DNA from: Bacillota bacterium
GTDB lineage: Bacteria > Bacillota > Clostridia > Peptostreptococcales > Anaerovoracaceae
Direction of reading: 5' to 3'
NCBI GenBank assembly: GCA_022793795.1
Contig: JAAWDM010000055.1
Span: 40,189-104,188, forward strand
DNA length: 64,000 nucleotides
Part shown: positions 54,402 through 63,322 of the stretch, piece by piece
Numbering within the stretch: the stretch's first letter is position 1
Layout: each line of letters begins with the position of its first letter
The notes under the pieces: model-generated
Seen by the model: the letters and a program-made list of their open reading frames with translations, nothing else
The model's database searches: none
What the model was told of the DNA's origin: nothing
Position numbers and translations under genes: made by a program

Positions 54402-56244
54402 GTGATACATCCTCTCTTTCGGCCATTTCTATCTGGTACTTTTTCATCTTTTCAAACAAACTAGTCTTGCCAATAGCAAGCTGCCTGGCAGTCTCTATCC
54501 GCGATCCCTTGTTTTGCCGCAAAGTCTTTATAATCACTTTCTTTTCAAATTCTTCCTTCTGTTCTTTCAGGGTAAGCCGGGGCTTCTCCGTTTCCATATC
54601 CTTTAGTTCCAATTCCACATCCTCTGGCAAAATCATTTTGCCGTCAGACAGAATACAGGCCTTTTCCAATACGTTTTCCAGTTCTCTAATATTCCCTGGC
54701 CAATGATATCGTTTCATCTTCTCCAGAGCCTCCATACCGACCACCTGCTGACCCACGTCCAAACGCAGACAAATCTCAGGCAGCAAATCAGCAATAATGG
54801 AAAACAGGGATGAAAGCCGCTGGCGAAGAGGCGGTATCTCAATAGGAAATACATTGATACGATAAAACAAATCCTCACGAAAACGATGGGCCTCTACCAT
54901 CCCAGCTAAATTCTTATTGGTAGCGACGATCAAGCGGACATCAGTCCGTTGTTTCTTTTCACCGCCAATACGGAAATAAGTCTTGTTTTGGAGTACCTCC
55001 AATAATTTTCCCTGCAAGGATAACGGCATTTCTGTAATCTCATCTAAAAACAAGGTTCCACCCTCTGCAATTTCAAAATAGCCGGCCTTACCACCTCTCT
55101 TAGCGCCGGTAAAGGCTCCCTCCTCATAGCCGAAGAGTTCACTCTCAATCAGATTATAAGGAATCGCCGCACAGTTGACATGAACAAAGGCCCTATCTGA
55201 CCGTTTGCTGTGCTTGTGTATCTCTTTGGCCAAAAAAGTTTTACCAGTACCGCTTTCTCCTGTGAGAAGAATGGTGGTATTGGTCACCGCCGACTTTTGC
55301 AGCAAATAGCGGATTCTCCGTATGGTTTCGTCATTGCCGTGAAGTCCGAAGGTATATTCCACCATAAAATCCTGTTCAGAAGCTCTCTGCATAGCTTCAT
55401 AGCCCCGAGAGTATCTTCCCAGGACTTCCGTCATATCATCCTCGGAAAAGAATTGCCATCCTTTTATGGAATTTCCCTCTTCACTGTAAAAAATCTGTTG
55501 TACCGCCAATTTGTGACCATCCACATCTACAATATGCATTTCTTCGTCATTTTTGCTGGCTCCCATGGCTGCGTCCATGGCAAACAATGGACGATAAACC
55601 TCTGGTCTAAGAAGTCGTTCCATGGTCCAACCCTCGGTTTTCATTCTGTTTCCATCCCAAAACCACGGGAACTCCTCTCCCTCCAAAATGCTCTCCACAG
55701 GTATCTTTGCCGTCTTAGGATCATCGGTACAGAAATATTTCATCCCGTTTTCATTAAAAATCACCATTGGCGTGTTCAGGGTAAACTTGTCATGATCGAT
55801 TGTAGAAACCACAGTCTGTCCGTCCACCGTTATGGTAATTACGTCTTCCCATTCCATGGTCACCTGAACCTGATAGCCTGCAAACACTGTATCCAGCAGA
55901 AGGGTACTTTTCGCATCTTGTCCATCCCCTCTTATACCATCAAAAGCCTTGACCAGAGGTTTTACCGCCTGTCCCTGTTTTGGAAAAACACCTAATATCA
56001 CATAGCTACCATTATCATCCTGCATATCTGCGTCGTAAACTTCTTTCAGGACTTGCCGTAGCTTGCACCCTGCCTGCACCATATCCGGTATGATGATTAC
56101 AAAAGCATCGCCTTCCATAATCCGCCCTCTGGCATATCCCAGAGGATATGTCATCTCTCTCTTGGAAACCAATTCTAAAGTATCTTCTCCTAAATGGATG
56201 AGACCATTTTTCTGATCTGTCACGATGGTATTTCTCAATATCAC
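54376..56244 (-). CDS. Sigma-54-dependent enhancer-binding regulator of the D-peptide locus
   Basis: This 622-residue activator has an N-terminal region of about 290 residues that I cannot assign to a known sensor domain. A AAA+ domain follows, with GESGTGKT (Walker A), the sigma-54 contact loop GAFTGA, EGGTLFLDEI (Walker B) and the R-fingers in HRFREDLFYR. A Fis-type helix-turn-helix lies near the C terminus (GSRIETARQLAIGKTSLFEKM). The start is GTG with AAAGGAG upstream. It is divergent from the permease operon, which has a -24/-12 promoter. It heads its own operon with two beta-lactamase-like genes and the M19 dipeptidase. Control of all three sigma-54 promoters in the window is inference. 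Confidence 0.92.
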   Translation of the reverse strand: MILRNTIVTDQKNGLIHLGEDTLELVSKREMTYPLGYARGRIMEGDAFVIIIPDMVQAGCKLRQVLKEVYDADMQDDNGSYVILGVFPKQGQAVKPLVKAFDGIRGDGQDAKSTLLLDTVFAGYQVQVTMEWEDVITITVDGQTVVSTIDHDKFTLNTPMVIFNENGMKYFCTDDPKTAKIPVESILEGEEFPWFWDGNRMKTEGWTMERLLRPEVYRPLFAMDAAMGASKNDEEMHIVDVDGHKLAVQQIFYSEEGNSIKGWQFFSEDDMTEVLGRYSRGYEAMQRASEQDFMVEYTFGLHGNDETIRRIRYLLQKSAVTNTTILLTGESGTGKTFLAKEIHKHSKRSDRAFVHVNCAAIPYNLIESELFGYEEGAFTGAKRGGKAGYFEIAEGGTLFLDEITEMPLSLQGKLLEVLQNKTYFRIGGEKKQRTDVRLIVATNKNLAGMVEAHRFREDLFYRINVFPIEIPPLRQRLSSLFSIIADLLPEICLRLDVGQQVVGMEALEKMKRYHWPGNIRELENVLEKACILSDGKMILPEDVELELKDMETEKPRLTLKEQKEEFEKKVIIKTLRQNKGSRIETARQLAIGKTSLFEKMKKYQIEMAEREDVSHDDDNDYR

Positions 56245-56291
56245 TGTCTTGCTCCTTTGGGTCTGTTTGGTGTTTCATAGACCATAATTCT

Positions 56292-56320
56292 ATTATCCAC
56301 TTTTTGTCCTGGTGATGCAA
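56292..56320 (-). promoter_or_regulatory. Sigma-70-type promoter of the activator operon
   Basis: The minus strand has TTGCAT, 17 nt, GATAAT about 50 nt before the GTG start. The activator-site palindrome lies just upstream, allowing autoregulation. Confidence 0.55.
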
Positions 56321-56358
56321 GCAGAATCGTTAAATTTCTTCAAAATTTTTGTTTTGTA

Positions 56359-56374
56359 GTTCGAAATTTCGAAC
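56359..56374. promoter_or_regulatory. Perfect 16-bp palindrome, candidate activator-binding site
   Basis: GTTCGAAATTTCGAAC is a perfect palindrome about 85-100 nt upstream of the permease -24 box, the usual distance for an enhancer site. A partial second site (TTTTTTCGAATC) follows near 56386. Confidence 0.6.
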
Positions 56375-56457
56375 CATAAAACGTTTTTTCGAATCCATGT
56401 GAATGTTTCATGAAGCTAAATCCTCCAAAAACTCCACATTTTGTATAGAATTTGTGA

Positions 56458-56474
56458 TGGCACAGATTTTGCTT
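56458..56474 (+). promoter_or_regulatory. Sigma-54 (-24/-12) promoter of the permease operon
   Basis: TGGCACAGATTTTGCTT matches the consensus almost exactly, with 10 nt between GG and GC. The predicted start is near 56484, about 54 nt before the ATG. Confidence 0.85.
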
Positions 56475-56537
56475 TCTCATATACTGTCATTATATCTTGT
56501 ACTACATATGATGTATAAAAAGAAAGGAGTGTTTCTC

Positions 56538-57923
56538 ATGGGAGAAAACAAACACAATGGCCATTTTAAGAAAGTAATTGGCCTTTTCGGCGGCATCAGT
56601 CTGGTGGCAGGCATGACCATCGGCTCCGGTGTCTATTATCTGGGCAGCTATGTACTGGAACGTACTGATTTCAGCTTTGGTCTTGCCCTGCTCTGCTGGA
56701 TTATTGGCGGCGTGGTCTCCATTCTCGGCGGCCTATGCTTTGCAGAACTTGGCGCTTCCCGTCCGGTTGCGGGCGGTATGACCGTATATTTAAGTGAAGC
56801 CTATCATCCAGCTCTTGGCTTTATCAACGGTTTTTCTGGTTTTATCCTGACCGCTTCCGGTTCCATCGCCTCTCTTGCTATGGCGGCAGTTACCGGTTTT
56901 AAAGGTACCTTTGGTCTTTCCGATCTGGCAGTAAAACTGATTGCCATTCTCATTATCGTATTTTTTACAGCAATCAACCTCCGTGGCGCTAAGGTAGGCG
57001 TTGCCTTCCAGAACTTCACCATGGTTGCAAGAGTGGTTCCTCTGGTGCTGATTATCATCATTGGTATCTTTATGGGAGATCAATCGGTAGACATGAGCAT
57101 CTCCATGGAAGGTACCAGCGCAGAAGGCGGTGGTATCAGCGGCGCCATTTCTCTCATCGGTTTCGCAACCTTCGCTTCTCTGTGGGCTTATGAAGGCTGG
57201 ACCAATCTGAATACAGTAGGCGAAGAGATGAAAAATCCAAAGAGAGATTTGCCTCTAGCCATCATCATCTCTCTTGGCTTTATCACTTTAATCTATACCC
57301 TGTTCCAGTTCGCTATCTATAGAGTCATTCCGGCAGATCAAGCCATCTCCATGATTCAAGACGGCGATATCTATCTTGGAAACGCAGTTGCCAATAAGCT
57401 GATGGGAGGCTTTGGTCAAGGTTTGATTCTAGCAGGTATGACCATCGGTATCCTGGGTACTGTTAACGGCGACATACTGGTATTCCCAAGAACCTACTAT
57501 GCAATGGCCAAGGAAGGCTACTTCCCTAAAAAGTTTGCAGAAATTGACGAAAAGAGCGGTGTACCTATGACTGCTACACTGGCTTCCTCTGCAGTTGCCA
57601 TCATTCTGGTTATCTTTAACAGCTTGCAGAGCCTGACCGACCTGCTAGTTACCCTGTCTGCACTGTTGAATGTAATGTGTGTAGGCGGAGTTCTCATCTA
57701 TAGAAAGAAGTATCCGAATCTGGAACGTCCATATAAAGTATGGGGCGGCGTATTCACAGTTATTGTCACCATCATCCTCTTCGGCGTTCTGCTAGTAAAC
57801 AACTTTATCGAAGACCCGAAGGCAGCTCTCATCAGCCTTGCAATTCCTGCCATTGGTCTTGTTGTTTATGCTTACTTCCGTAAGAAGAACGGTGTCGATT
57901 ACAAGAGCGAGGGCATTGAATAA
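56538..57923 (+). CDS. APC-superfamily amino acid permease
   Basis: The protein of about 461 residues has roughly twelve membrane helices. It begins with the family motif of helix 1 (GLFGGISLVAGMTIGSGVYYLG) and keeps LWAYEGWTNLNTVGEEMKNPKRDLP around helix 6, typical of LAT/YfnA-like transporters. The true start is ATG 56538 with GGAG eight bases upstream; the longer track ORF would include the sigma-54 promoter. It is the first gene of an operon with a D-aminoacylase-like enzyme and a beta-lactamase-like hydrolase, so it may import D-amino acids, N-acyl amino acids or small derivatives. Confidence 0.87.
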   Translation: MGENKHNGHFKKVIGLFGGISLVAGMTIGSGVYYLGSYVLERTDFSFGLALLCWIIGGVVSILGGLCFAELGASRPVAGGMTVYLSEAYHPALGFINGFSGFILTASGSIASLAMAAVTGFKGTFGLSDLAVKLIAILIIVFFTAINLRGAKVGVAFQNFTMVARVVPLVLIIIIGIFMGDQSVDMSISMEGTSAEGGGISGAISLIGFATFASLWAYEGWTNLNTVGEEMKNPKRDLPLAIIISLGFITLIYTLFQFAIYRVIPADQAISMIQDGDIYLGNAVANKLMGGFGQGLILAGMTIGILGTVNGDILVFPRTYYAMAKEGYFPKKFAEIDEKSGVPMTATLASSAVAIILVIFNSLQSLTDLLVTLSALLNVMCVGGVLIYRKKYPNLERPYKVWGGVFTVIVTIILFGVLLVNNFIEDPKAALISLAIPAIGLVVYAYFRKKNGVDYKSEGIE

Positions 57924-59281
57924 TGGCTAACACTCTGTTAATTCAAAACGGACGCGTTGTAGACCCTATTCAGGGTCTCGACGCGGTTTGCAATGTATAT
58001 ATAGAAGACGGAAAAATTTCGGCTATTACTGCAGAAACCCCCAATGCCGACGTTGTCATAGACGCCGCAGGAAAAATCGTTTCCCCCGGTTTCATTGACA
58101 TTCACATGCATGAAGACCTTTATGACGAGAAGAACGACAGGATTTTGACCAGCATGTCCACTTCCGCCCTGAAAATGGGAGTCACTCTGGACATTGCAGG
58201 AAACTGCGGAGATAACTTCTATGACCCTTCCCTGTTCCTTGATATTACCGATCGGGACGGCGCGCCGGTTAACATTGGTCTTTTGGTAGGTCACACTTGG
58301 CTTCGGAATCTGGGACAGCGTCATGACAAGTATAAGCCTATCGACCAGGCTGCCATCGAGCAGATGGCAAAAGTTTGTCAGACCCATCTGGACAACGGCT
58401 GTCTGGGTGTTTCCTTCGGTGTAAAATATATTCCGGGCACTACCTGGGAGGAGATTACGGCTTTAAGCAAGCTATGTCGTCCCAAGGATAAGCTGGTGGC
58501 CTCTCATGTGAGGGCTGATGTGGATGGGGTTTTTGATGCCTGCCAGGAGTTAGCTCGTATGGGCCGTGAAGCTCATGTGAAGGTGGAATTTTCTCATATT
58601 GGCAGCATGGGTGGTTATGGTCAAATGGAAAAACTCCTTGAACAGATTGACGGTTACCGTCGGGAAGGCATCCAGATGACCTGTGACTGCTACCCTTACA
58701 ATGCCTTTAGTACTGGCATCGGAGAGACCACCTATGACGATGGGTTTCTGGAGAGTTACCAATCTGACTATGACAGCATCTTAATTGTCAACGGCAAGTA
58801 TGCTGGACAGCGGTGTACAAAAGCCATTTTCGATGAGCTTCGCCGTGAAGCCCCTGATACTGGTACAGTGGGATACTTCATGAAAGCCGAGGATGTAGCT
58901 ATGGCTCTGACTAGAGATTTTGTCATGATCGGCAGCGATGGTGTCAGAAACGACGGTATGGGTCATCCCCGTGCTTCTGGTTCCTTTGCTCGCTTTATCT
59001 CGGACTATATTCGTACCAGCAAGGTCAGCTTGTCGGAAGGCGTTCGCAAGATGAGTACCATGGCTGCCCAGCTTCTCAATCTGCCTTATAAAGGCAATCT
59101 GCTTGTGGGCAGCGACGCTGACATTACCATCTTCACTTTAGATGAGGTGGAGGATTTAGCTACTTATGAAAACGGCCAGATTCCGCCAAAAGGCTTTGAT
59201 TATGTTCTCATCGGCGGAGAAATCGCTTTAAAAGACGGTCAGGTGGTCAACGGACATCTGGGCCGCAGTGTAAGACGTTAA
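57923..59281 (+). CDS. D-aminoacylase-like amidohydrolase
   Basis: This 452-residue enzyme belongs to the N-acyl-D-amino-acid deacylase/dihydroorotase-like superfamily. The metal motif FIDIHMHED (His61, His63), the cysteine in IAGNCGDN (Cys95), VEFSHIGSM and GSDGVRNDGMGHPRASGSF are seen. It is about 70 residues shorter than the enzyme at 7126 and diverged from it. The start overlaps the permease stop (TAATG), indicating coupled translation. It likely deacylates or hydrolyses the compound brought in by the permease. Confidence 0.82.
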   Translation: MANTLLIQNGRVVDPIQGLDAVCNVYIEDGKISAITAETPNADVVIDAAGKIVSPGFIDIHMHEDLYDEKNDRILTSMSTSALKMGVTLDIAGNCGDNFYDPSLFLDITDRDGAPVNIGLLVGHTWLRNLGQRHDKYKPIDQAAIEQMAKVCQTHLDNGCLGVSFGVKYIPGTTWEEITALSKLCRPKDKLVASHVRADVDGVFDACQELARMGREAHVKVEFSHIGSMGGYGQMEKLLEQIDGYRREGIQMTCDCYPYNAFSTGIGETTYDDGFLESYQSDYDSILIVNGKYAGQRCTKAIFDELRREAPDTGTVGYFMKAEDVAMALTRDFVMIGSDGVRNDGMGHPRASGSFARFISDYIRTSKVSLSEGVRKMSTMAAQLLNLPYKGNLLVGSDADITIFTLDEVEDLATYENGQIPPKGFDYVLIGGEIALKDGQVVNGHLGRSVRR

Positions 59282-59295
59282 AACAGGAGGAACCT

Positions 59296-60096
59296 ATGGA
59301 AACAACTAAGGGAACCATGTTACCCGAAACCCTTCGGGAATCCATTCTCAAAAAATTATCCCAGCAGACTGGCCATGTAGGCTTTTATTTCAAAAACCTG
59401 GTCACTGGTGAGGAACTGGGCTACCAGGAAAAGGACGCATTTCTGGCAGCCAGCGTCATCAAGCTGCCCATGTTTATGGCCATCTCCAAGTGGGATGCAG
59501 AAGGCGCCGCCTCCATGGGAGAAACTCTAAAAGTCCGCGAAGAGGACAAGATGCCTATCTGCGGCGCCCTGCCCCTCTTCACCGGCGAACCTGTGGTGGA
59601 TATTCGCACCCTGTGCAACCTGATGATTTCCCTCAGCGATAATACGGCCACCAATCTGCTTATCAACCGCTATGGAATTCCTGCCTATACAGAAGAATTT
59701 CAAAAGATGGGCTTAGTAGATACCAAGCTAAACCGTCTGCTTTTCGATGCAGAAGCCTCTGCTAAAGGTATCAACAACTATATCGTACCAAAGGAAATGG
59801 GCGCTCTTTTAGAGCAGGTTGCTCGCGGCGCTTTCGTAAGTCCAGAAGTCTCCAAAACCATCAATGATACCCTGCTCCTTCAGCAGATCAATCACAAGAT
59901 GGGCGGTATCCTGGGTGAAAATGTGCCAATCGCCCACAAAACCGGTGAAGACGACGACCTGACCAACGACGTGGGCATCGTCTATGCAAAACAGCCGTTT
60001 ATTGCCTGCTTTGCTGGCCACGACACCAACGTGCCGCAGTTTGAGGACTTCATTCGCCACACTACAGCAGAGCTGTATGAGATGTGTCAACAATAA
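59296..60096 (+). CDS. Cytoplasmic class A beta-lactamase-like serine hydrolase (copy 4)
   Basis: This 266-residue relative of the copies at 6296, 52791 and 53625 has intact motifs: S53-V-I-K56 in AASVIKLP, SDN in SLSDNTATN and KTG in AHKTGEDDD. There is no signal peptide. AGGAGG precedes the ATG and it is the last gene of the permease operon, directly followed by a terminator. Two copies of this family thus sit behind a D-aminoacylase-type gene (here and at 6296), arguing for a shared substrate pathway. Confidence 0.83.
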   Translation: METTKGTMLPETLRESILKKLSQQTGHVGFYFKNLVTGEELGYQEKDAFLAASVIKLPMFMAISKWDAEGAASMGETLKVREEDKMPICGALPLFTGEPVVDIRTLCNLMISLSDNTATNLLINRYGIPAYTEEFQKMGLVDTKLNRLLFDAEASAKGINNYIVPKEMGALLEQVARGAFVSPEVSKTINDTLLLQQINHKMGGILGENVPIAHKTGEDDDLTNDVGIVYAKQPFIACFAGHDTNVPQFEDFIRHTTAELYEMCQQ

Positions 60097-60118
60097 AACA
60101 AGCCATTAAAAGCTATCA

Positions 60119-60164
60119 AAAAAATGTGCAGACAACGCATAACCGCATTGGATGCACATTTTTT
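60119..60164. terminator. Bidirectional terminator between convergent operons
   Basis: AAAAAATGTGCA pairs with TGCACATTTTTT across a loop of 22 nt. It serves the permease operon on the plus strand and the phosphodiesterase on the minus strand. Confidence 0.85.
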
Positions 60165-60193
60165 CGTACTTATCAGTTCAAAACTATCAAGTT

Positions 60194-60661
60194 TTAGGGA
60201 GTTTTGGACATAGGTATCGTAATCTTTTCCACAGACACCTCTTTACCATCCACCGTTAAAATGGCGAAGGTAATCTCCTGGTTAAACCGCCGTTTTCCGC
60301 AGCTTCCAGGATTCAGCCAAAGTCTGCCGCTGGTGGTATCTTCCATATATTTGTGGGAATGACCAAAGATCACCACATCAATTCCATCCAGATCCTTAGG
60401 CACAAATTTCTTATTATGGATTACAAAAAAGCGGCAATCCTCAACCTGAAAAGTCAGAGTCTGGGGAATCTCTTCTGCCCATTCTTTATCATTGTTGCCA
60501 CGGACCACATAGACTGGCCCAAACGCCTTTAACTCCTCTATGATTTCTGGTTTGTTAATATCGCCGCCGTGAATAATCAAATCACAGCCGCCAATTCCGT
60601 CGACCACCTCTGGTCGCAGCAAACCATGGGTATCGGATATGACAGCGATTCGTGTAGACAT
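60194..60661 (-). CDS. YfcE/MJ0936-type metallophosphodiesterase
   Basis: This 155-residue calcineurin-like phosphoesterase has the metal ligands AVISDTHG, IIHGGDI, VRGNND and VIFGHSHK, with LWLNPGSCG closing the site. The family hydrolyses phosphodiesters in vitro; its natural substrate is unclear. It follows the racemase gene after nine bases, so the two share a transcript. Confidence 0.87.
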   Translation of the reverse strand: MSTRIAVISDTHGLLRPEVVDGIGGCDLIIHGGDINKPEIIEELKAFGPVYVVRGNNDKEWAEEIPQTLTFQVEDCRFFVIHNKKFVPKDLDGIDVVIFGHSHKYMEDTTSGRLWLNPGSCGKRRFNQEITFAILTVDGKEVSVEKITIPMSKTP

Positions 60662-60670
60662 GGACGCTTC

Positions 60671-61369
60671 CTACTTATATTCCTTCCCTGCGAACTCAAT
60701 GAGCTTTTTCGCCAGGGTTGCCATTGGGTCGATGTACCAATCGTCAAGTCCTTCGTCGGCTTTGATGACCGAAAGTTCTGTACAGGCCAGAAGCACGCTC
60801 TGACACCCCGCCTCTTTATAGCAGGTCTCAATTTTTTTCCAGCTTTCCGGGTCATAGGCCTGACCGTTCTTAATGCGGCCATAAATCTGATACATGACTT
60901 CCTTCTGAATGTCCTCTGGCGGTGCAAAAGGAATTAGCCCCTGCTGGGTCAGCGCCTTCTGATAAAGGCCGGTTTGCACAGTTCCGTCGGTAGCCATGAT
61001 GCCCACCACGCCGCCAGGACAAACCGATGCGGCTGTAGCTGCTGTTTCCTGAATCATATGGATGATTGGAATCTCGATTTTATCCTTAATCATGTCTGCA
61101 AAGAAGTGGGCTGTGTTGCAGGTGATGGCGATGGCCTTGCATCCGCACTGCTCAAGGATCTTGGCATCTTCCAACATCTGATTGTACGGCCCGTCATATT
61201 CCTTGCTTAAGATAGCCGACGTTCTATCTGGCATGGAAGCGTCGCTTAAAATCACCAGATTGATATGATCCTGATCTTTCTCCGCCACCGTATGCTCCGT
61301 CACCATTTTATAAAAAAGCTGCGAGGCCATGGGCCCCATTCCGCCCATAATTCCAATGGGATTCTTCAT
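60671..61369 (-). CDS. Aspartate/glutamate racemase family protein
   Basis: This 232-residue cofactor-free racemase contains both catalytic cysteines, Cys84 in ITCNTAHFF and Cys196 in LACTELS, and the opening IGIMGGMGPMAS typical of aspartate racemases. It interconverts L- and D-aspartate or glutamate in the cytoplasm. AAGGAG precedes the ATG. It is encoded after an Lrp-type regulator and before the phosphodiesterase, and may connect the D-residue salvage genes to L-amino-acid catabolism. Confidence 0.87.
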   Translation of the reverse strand: MKNPIGIMGGMGPMASQLFYKMVTEHTVAEKDQDHINLVILSDASMPDRTSAILSKEYDGPYNQMLEDAKILEQCGCKAIAITCNTAHFFADMIKDKIEIPIIHMIQETAATAASVCPGGVVGIMATDGTVQTGLYQKALTQQGLIPFAPPEDIQKEVMYQIYGRIKNGQAYDPESWKKIETCYKEAGCQSVLLACTELSVIKADEGLDDWYIDPMATLAKKLIEFAGKEYK

Positions 61370-61415
61370 TTCTCTATCTCCTTTTTCATTTCCAGTTCCT
61401 TGGTTTCATACTGAT

Positions 61416-61844
61416 TTAATATCTCTCCAATATGGTAGAAAAGACCACATGGGTTTCCGTTTTTCCAAAAGCCTGTAGTTTTCCTAAGAACTCATCTAAA
61501 AGTACCGTGGATGCAAAAGCTACCTTAAGTATCATAGAGTAATTTCCAGTGATATGATTACACTCCAATATACACTTCTGCTCCCGTACAAATTCATAAA
61601 ACTTCTTTCCCTCTTCCGGTTTCACTGTCATCAAGATAAACGCCTTAATCCCATATCCCATCTTTTCCAGGTCAACCTCTGCATGAAAGCCTCGAATATA
61701 CCCTTCCTTCTCCAATTTCTCCATACGCGCTGCAACTGCAGGCGTGGTTAAAAACACTTCCGCCGATAAATCCTTTACCGAAATCCGTCCATTCTGTCTC
61801 AATCGGTTGAGGATTTTCATGTCTATTGCATCCAGACTTCTCAT
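61416..61844 (-). CDS. Lrp/AsnC family transcriptional regulator
   Basis: This 142-residue regulator has the N-terminal helix-turn-helix (LDAIDMKILNRLRQNGRISVKDLSAEVFLTTPAVAARMEKLEKEG) and a C-terminal RAM/effector domain (VKPEEGKKFYEFVREQ, HITGNYSMILKVAF). Such proteins sense amino acids as octamers. It precedes the racemase by 46 nt and has its own promoter, so it probably controls racemase and phosphodiesterase. Confidence 0.9.
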   Translation of the reverse strand: MRSLDAIDMKILNRLRQNGRISVKDLSAEVFLTTPAVAARMEKLEKEGYIRGFHAEVDLEKMGYGIKAFILMTVKPEEGKKFYEFVREQKCILECNHITGNYSMILKVAFASTVLLDEFLGKLQAFGKTETHVVFSTILERY

Positions 61845-61914
61845 TTACATCTCCCGTTTTTTGATCACACTAACTCATGTCATGGCCTGTCCATACACAG
61901 GCTAATCCGTAATT

Positions 61915-61943
61915 ACTATATCACAAAACAGAAATTTTGTCAG
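61915..61943 (-). promoter_or_regulatory. Sigma-70-type promoter of the lrp-racemase operon
   Basis: The minus strand has CTGACA, 17 nt, TATAGT, about 65 nt before the ATG of the regulator. Confidence 0.65.
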
Positions 61944-61982
61944 CAGAAAAACCACCTTCCGCACAGAAAAAGAACACTTTGT

Positions 61983-62023
61983 GCAGAAAAACAGCATGCC
62001 GCACAAGACAATGCCGGTGCGGC
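61983..62023 (-). terminator. Terminator after the aminotransferase
   Basis: GCCGCAC pairs with GTGCGGC over a 12-nt loop, followed by ATGCTGTTTTTCTG on the minus strand, about 30 nt after the stop. Confidence 0.6.
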
Positions 62024-62052
62024 CTACCGTTTGGATAGAGTGTTTTATAAGT

Positions 62053-63294
62053 CTAGCCTAATGTGCTAAAGTCGATTGCTTCTTTAATCTTGGCAGGCAT
62101 CTTTCTGCACTCTTCGATGGTATTAGATGCCACGGATACTCTGACGCCTGGGCCCAGAGGAATACAGAAAATGTTGAATTCCTGCAGCTTTTCCCCTACG
62201 GCTTCTGGCTTTTCACAAGGAATGGTTACGAAGAAACCAGAATCATAAGGGCAAGCCTTTAGACCCACCTTTTCTGCCTCTTCCATAAAGGCCTTTCCTC
62301 TCTCTCTTAAAATATTCAGATAATGGGCTCTTTCGTCCTCTACGCTCTTTTTCAGCCCCTCGTCAGCCTGAATTCCCGCAAGGACGGTCATGGCGGCACG
62401 GTTGCCATTGGACCAAGATGCTCTGCACTCTACACTCATTACATCCTTAAATTCCTTGGCGATTTCCGCAGTCGGCGCCATACACAGAAGAGCGCCGCAA
62501 CGCATACCGTACATGGTATATCCCTTGGATGCGCTGAATGCAACCAGCGGCAGGATATTTTGCGGTAGACCTACCAGCTTTTTAAAGAACCTGCGATATT
62601 CCTTAGCGTCACCGGAGAAATCCAGGTAGGCGATATCTACCAGCAAAGCGATGTTTTTATCGGTATAGCTGGTCACAACTTCCAGCAGTTCATCCCAATC
62701 CTGATCCGTAAAGGTATAACCAGTCGGATTGTGGGCAGGCGTATTGACAATAATCAGAGTCTGATCCTGCTCCTTCAGAATTTCAGCCAGTTTCTCTGCA
62801 AAAGAAGCCTGATTGAAACGATTCTCCTCACTGAATAATGTATAAGTTACAACCTCTCTGCCCAACTCCTTGGCAACCAAATTGTACGGATTCCAATGCC
62901 AGTCAGAGGTTAAAATCTGATCGCCTGGCTTGGTGTAAGCGGATACACCGTTACGAATTGCACCAGTACCGCCTGGCGTATAGCAAGCCTCAACAAAAGT
63001 ATTTTCCGGCATCTCATCTAAAAATACTGCCTTCTTTACGCCTTCCAGATAAGCAGGAAGGCCCAGAATCGGTGCATAAGCCGCATAATCCTCTGGGGAC
63101 AGGTTATGAATACATTTCATGACAGAATCCAGCACCACCAGTTTCCCGTCGTCATTTAGCAATACGCCGATGGTAGAATCGATCACATTCTCCTTACCGA
63201 TTTCCGCAATTCTAGCCTTAGCCTTAGAGGATACGCCGAAAAGCTTATCCGGTGCGCCGATGGTCGTTCTGCCGTTTTGTTGTGCAATAATCAT
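62053..63294 (-). CDS. PLP-dependent aminotransferase, class I (aspartate/aromatic type)
   Basis: This 413-residue fold-type I enzyme shows the glycine-rich phosphate site (TPGGTGAIRNG), NTPAHNPTGYTF, the Asp for the pyridine nitrogen in LLVDIAYLDF, the Schiff-base Lys in FSASKGYTMYGMR and the substrate Arg near the C terminus (GPGVRVSVAS). It resembles aspartate and tyrosine aminotransferases. It follows an oxaloacetate-decarboxylase-type gene after 28 nt, which fits aspartate to oxaloacetate to pyruvate flow, but aromatic substrates remain possible. Confidence 0.87.
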   Translation of the reverse strand: MIIAQQNGRTTIGAPDKLFGVSSKAKARIAEIGKENVIDSTIGVLLNDDGKLVVLDSVMKCIHNLSPEDYAAYAPILGLPAYLEGVKKAVFLDEMPENTFVEACYTPGGTGAIRNGVSAYTKPGDQILTSDWHWNPYNLVAKELGREVVTYTLFSEENRFNQASFAEKLAEILKEQDQTLIIVNTPAHNPTGYTFTDQDWDELLEVVTSYTDKNIALLVDIAYLDFSGDAKEYRRFFKKLVGLPQNILPLVAFSASKGYTMYGMRCGALLCMAPTAEIAKEFKDVMSVECRASWSNGNRAAMTVLAGIQADEGLKKSVEDERAHYLNILRERGKAFMEEAEKVGLKACPYDSGFFVTIPCEKPEAVGEKLQEFNIFCIPLGPGVRVSVASNTIEECRKMPAKIKEAIDFSTLG

Positions 63295-63322
63295 GATACT
63301 TTTTCCTTTCTCTTTCTATTTA

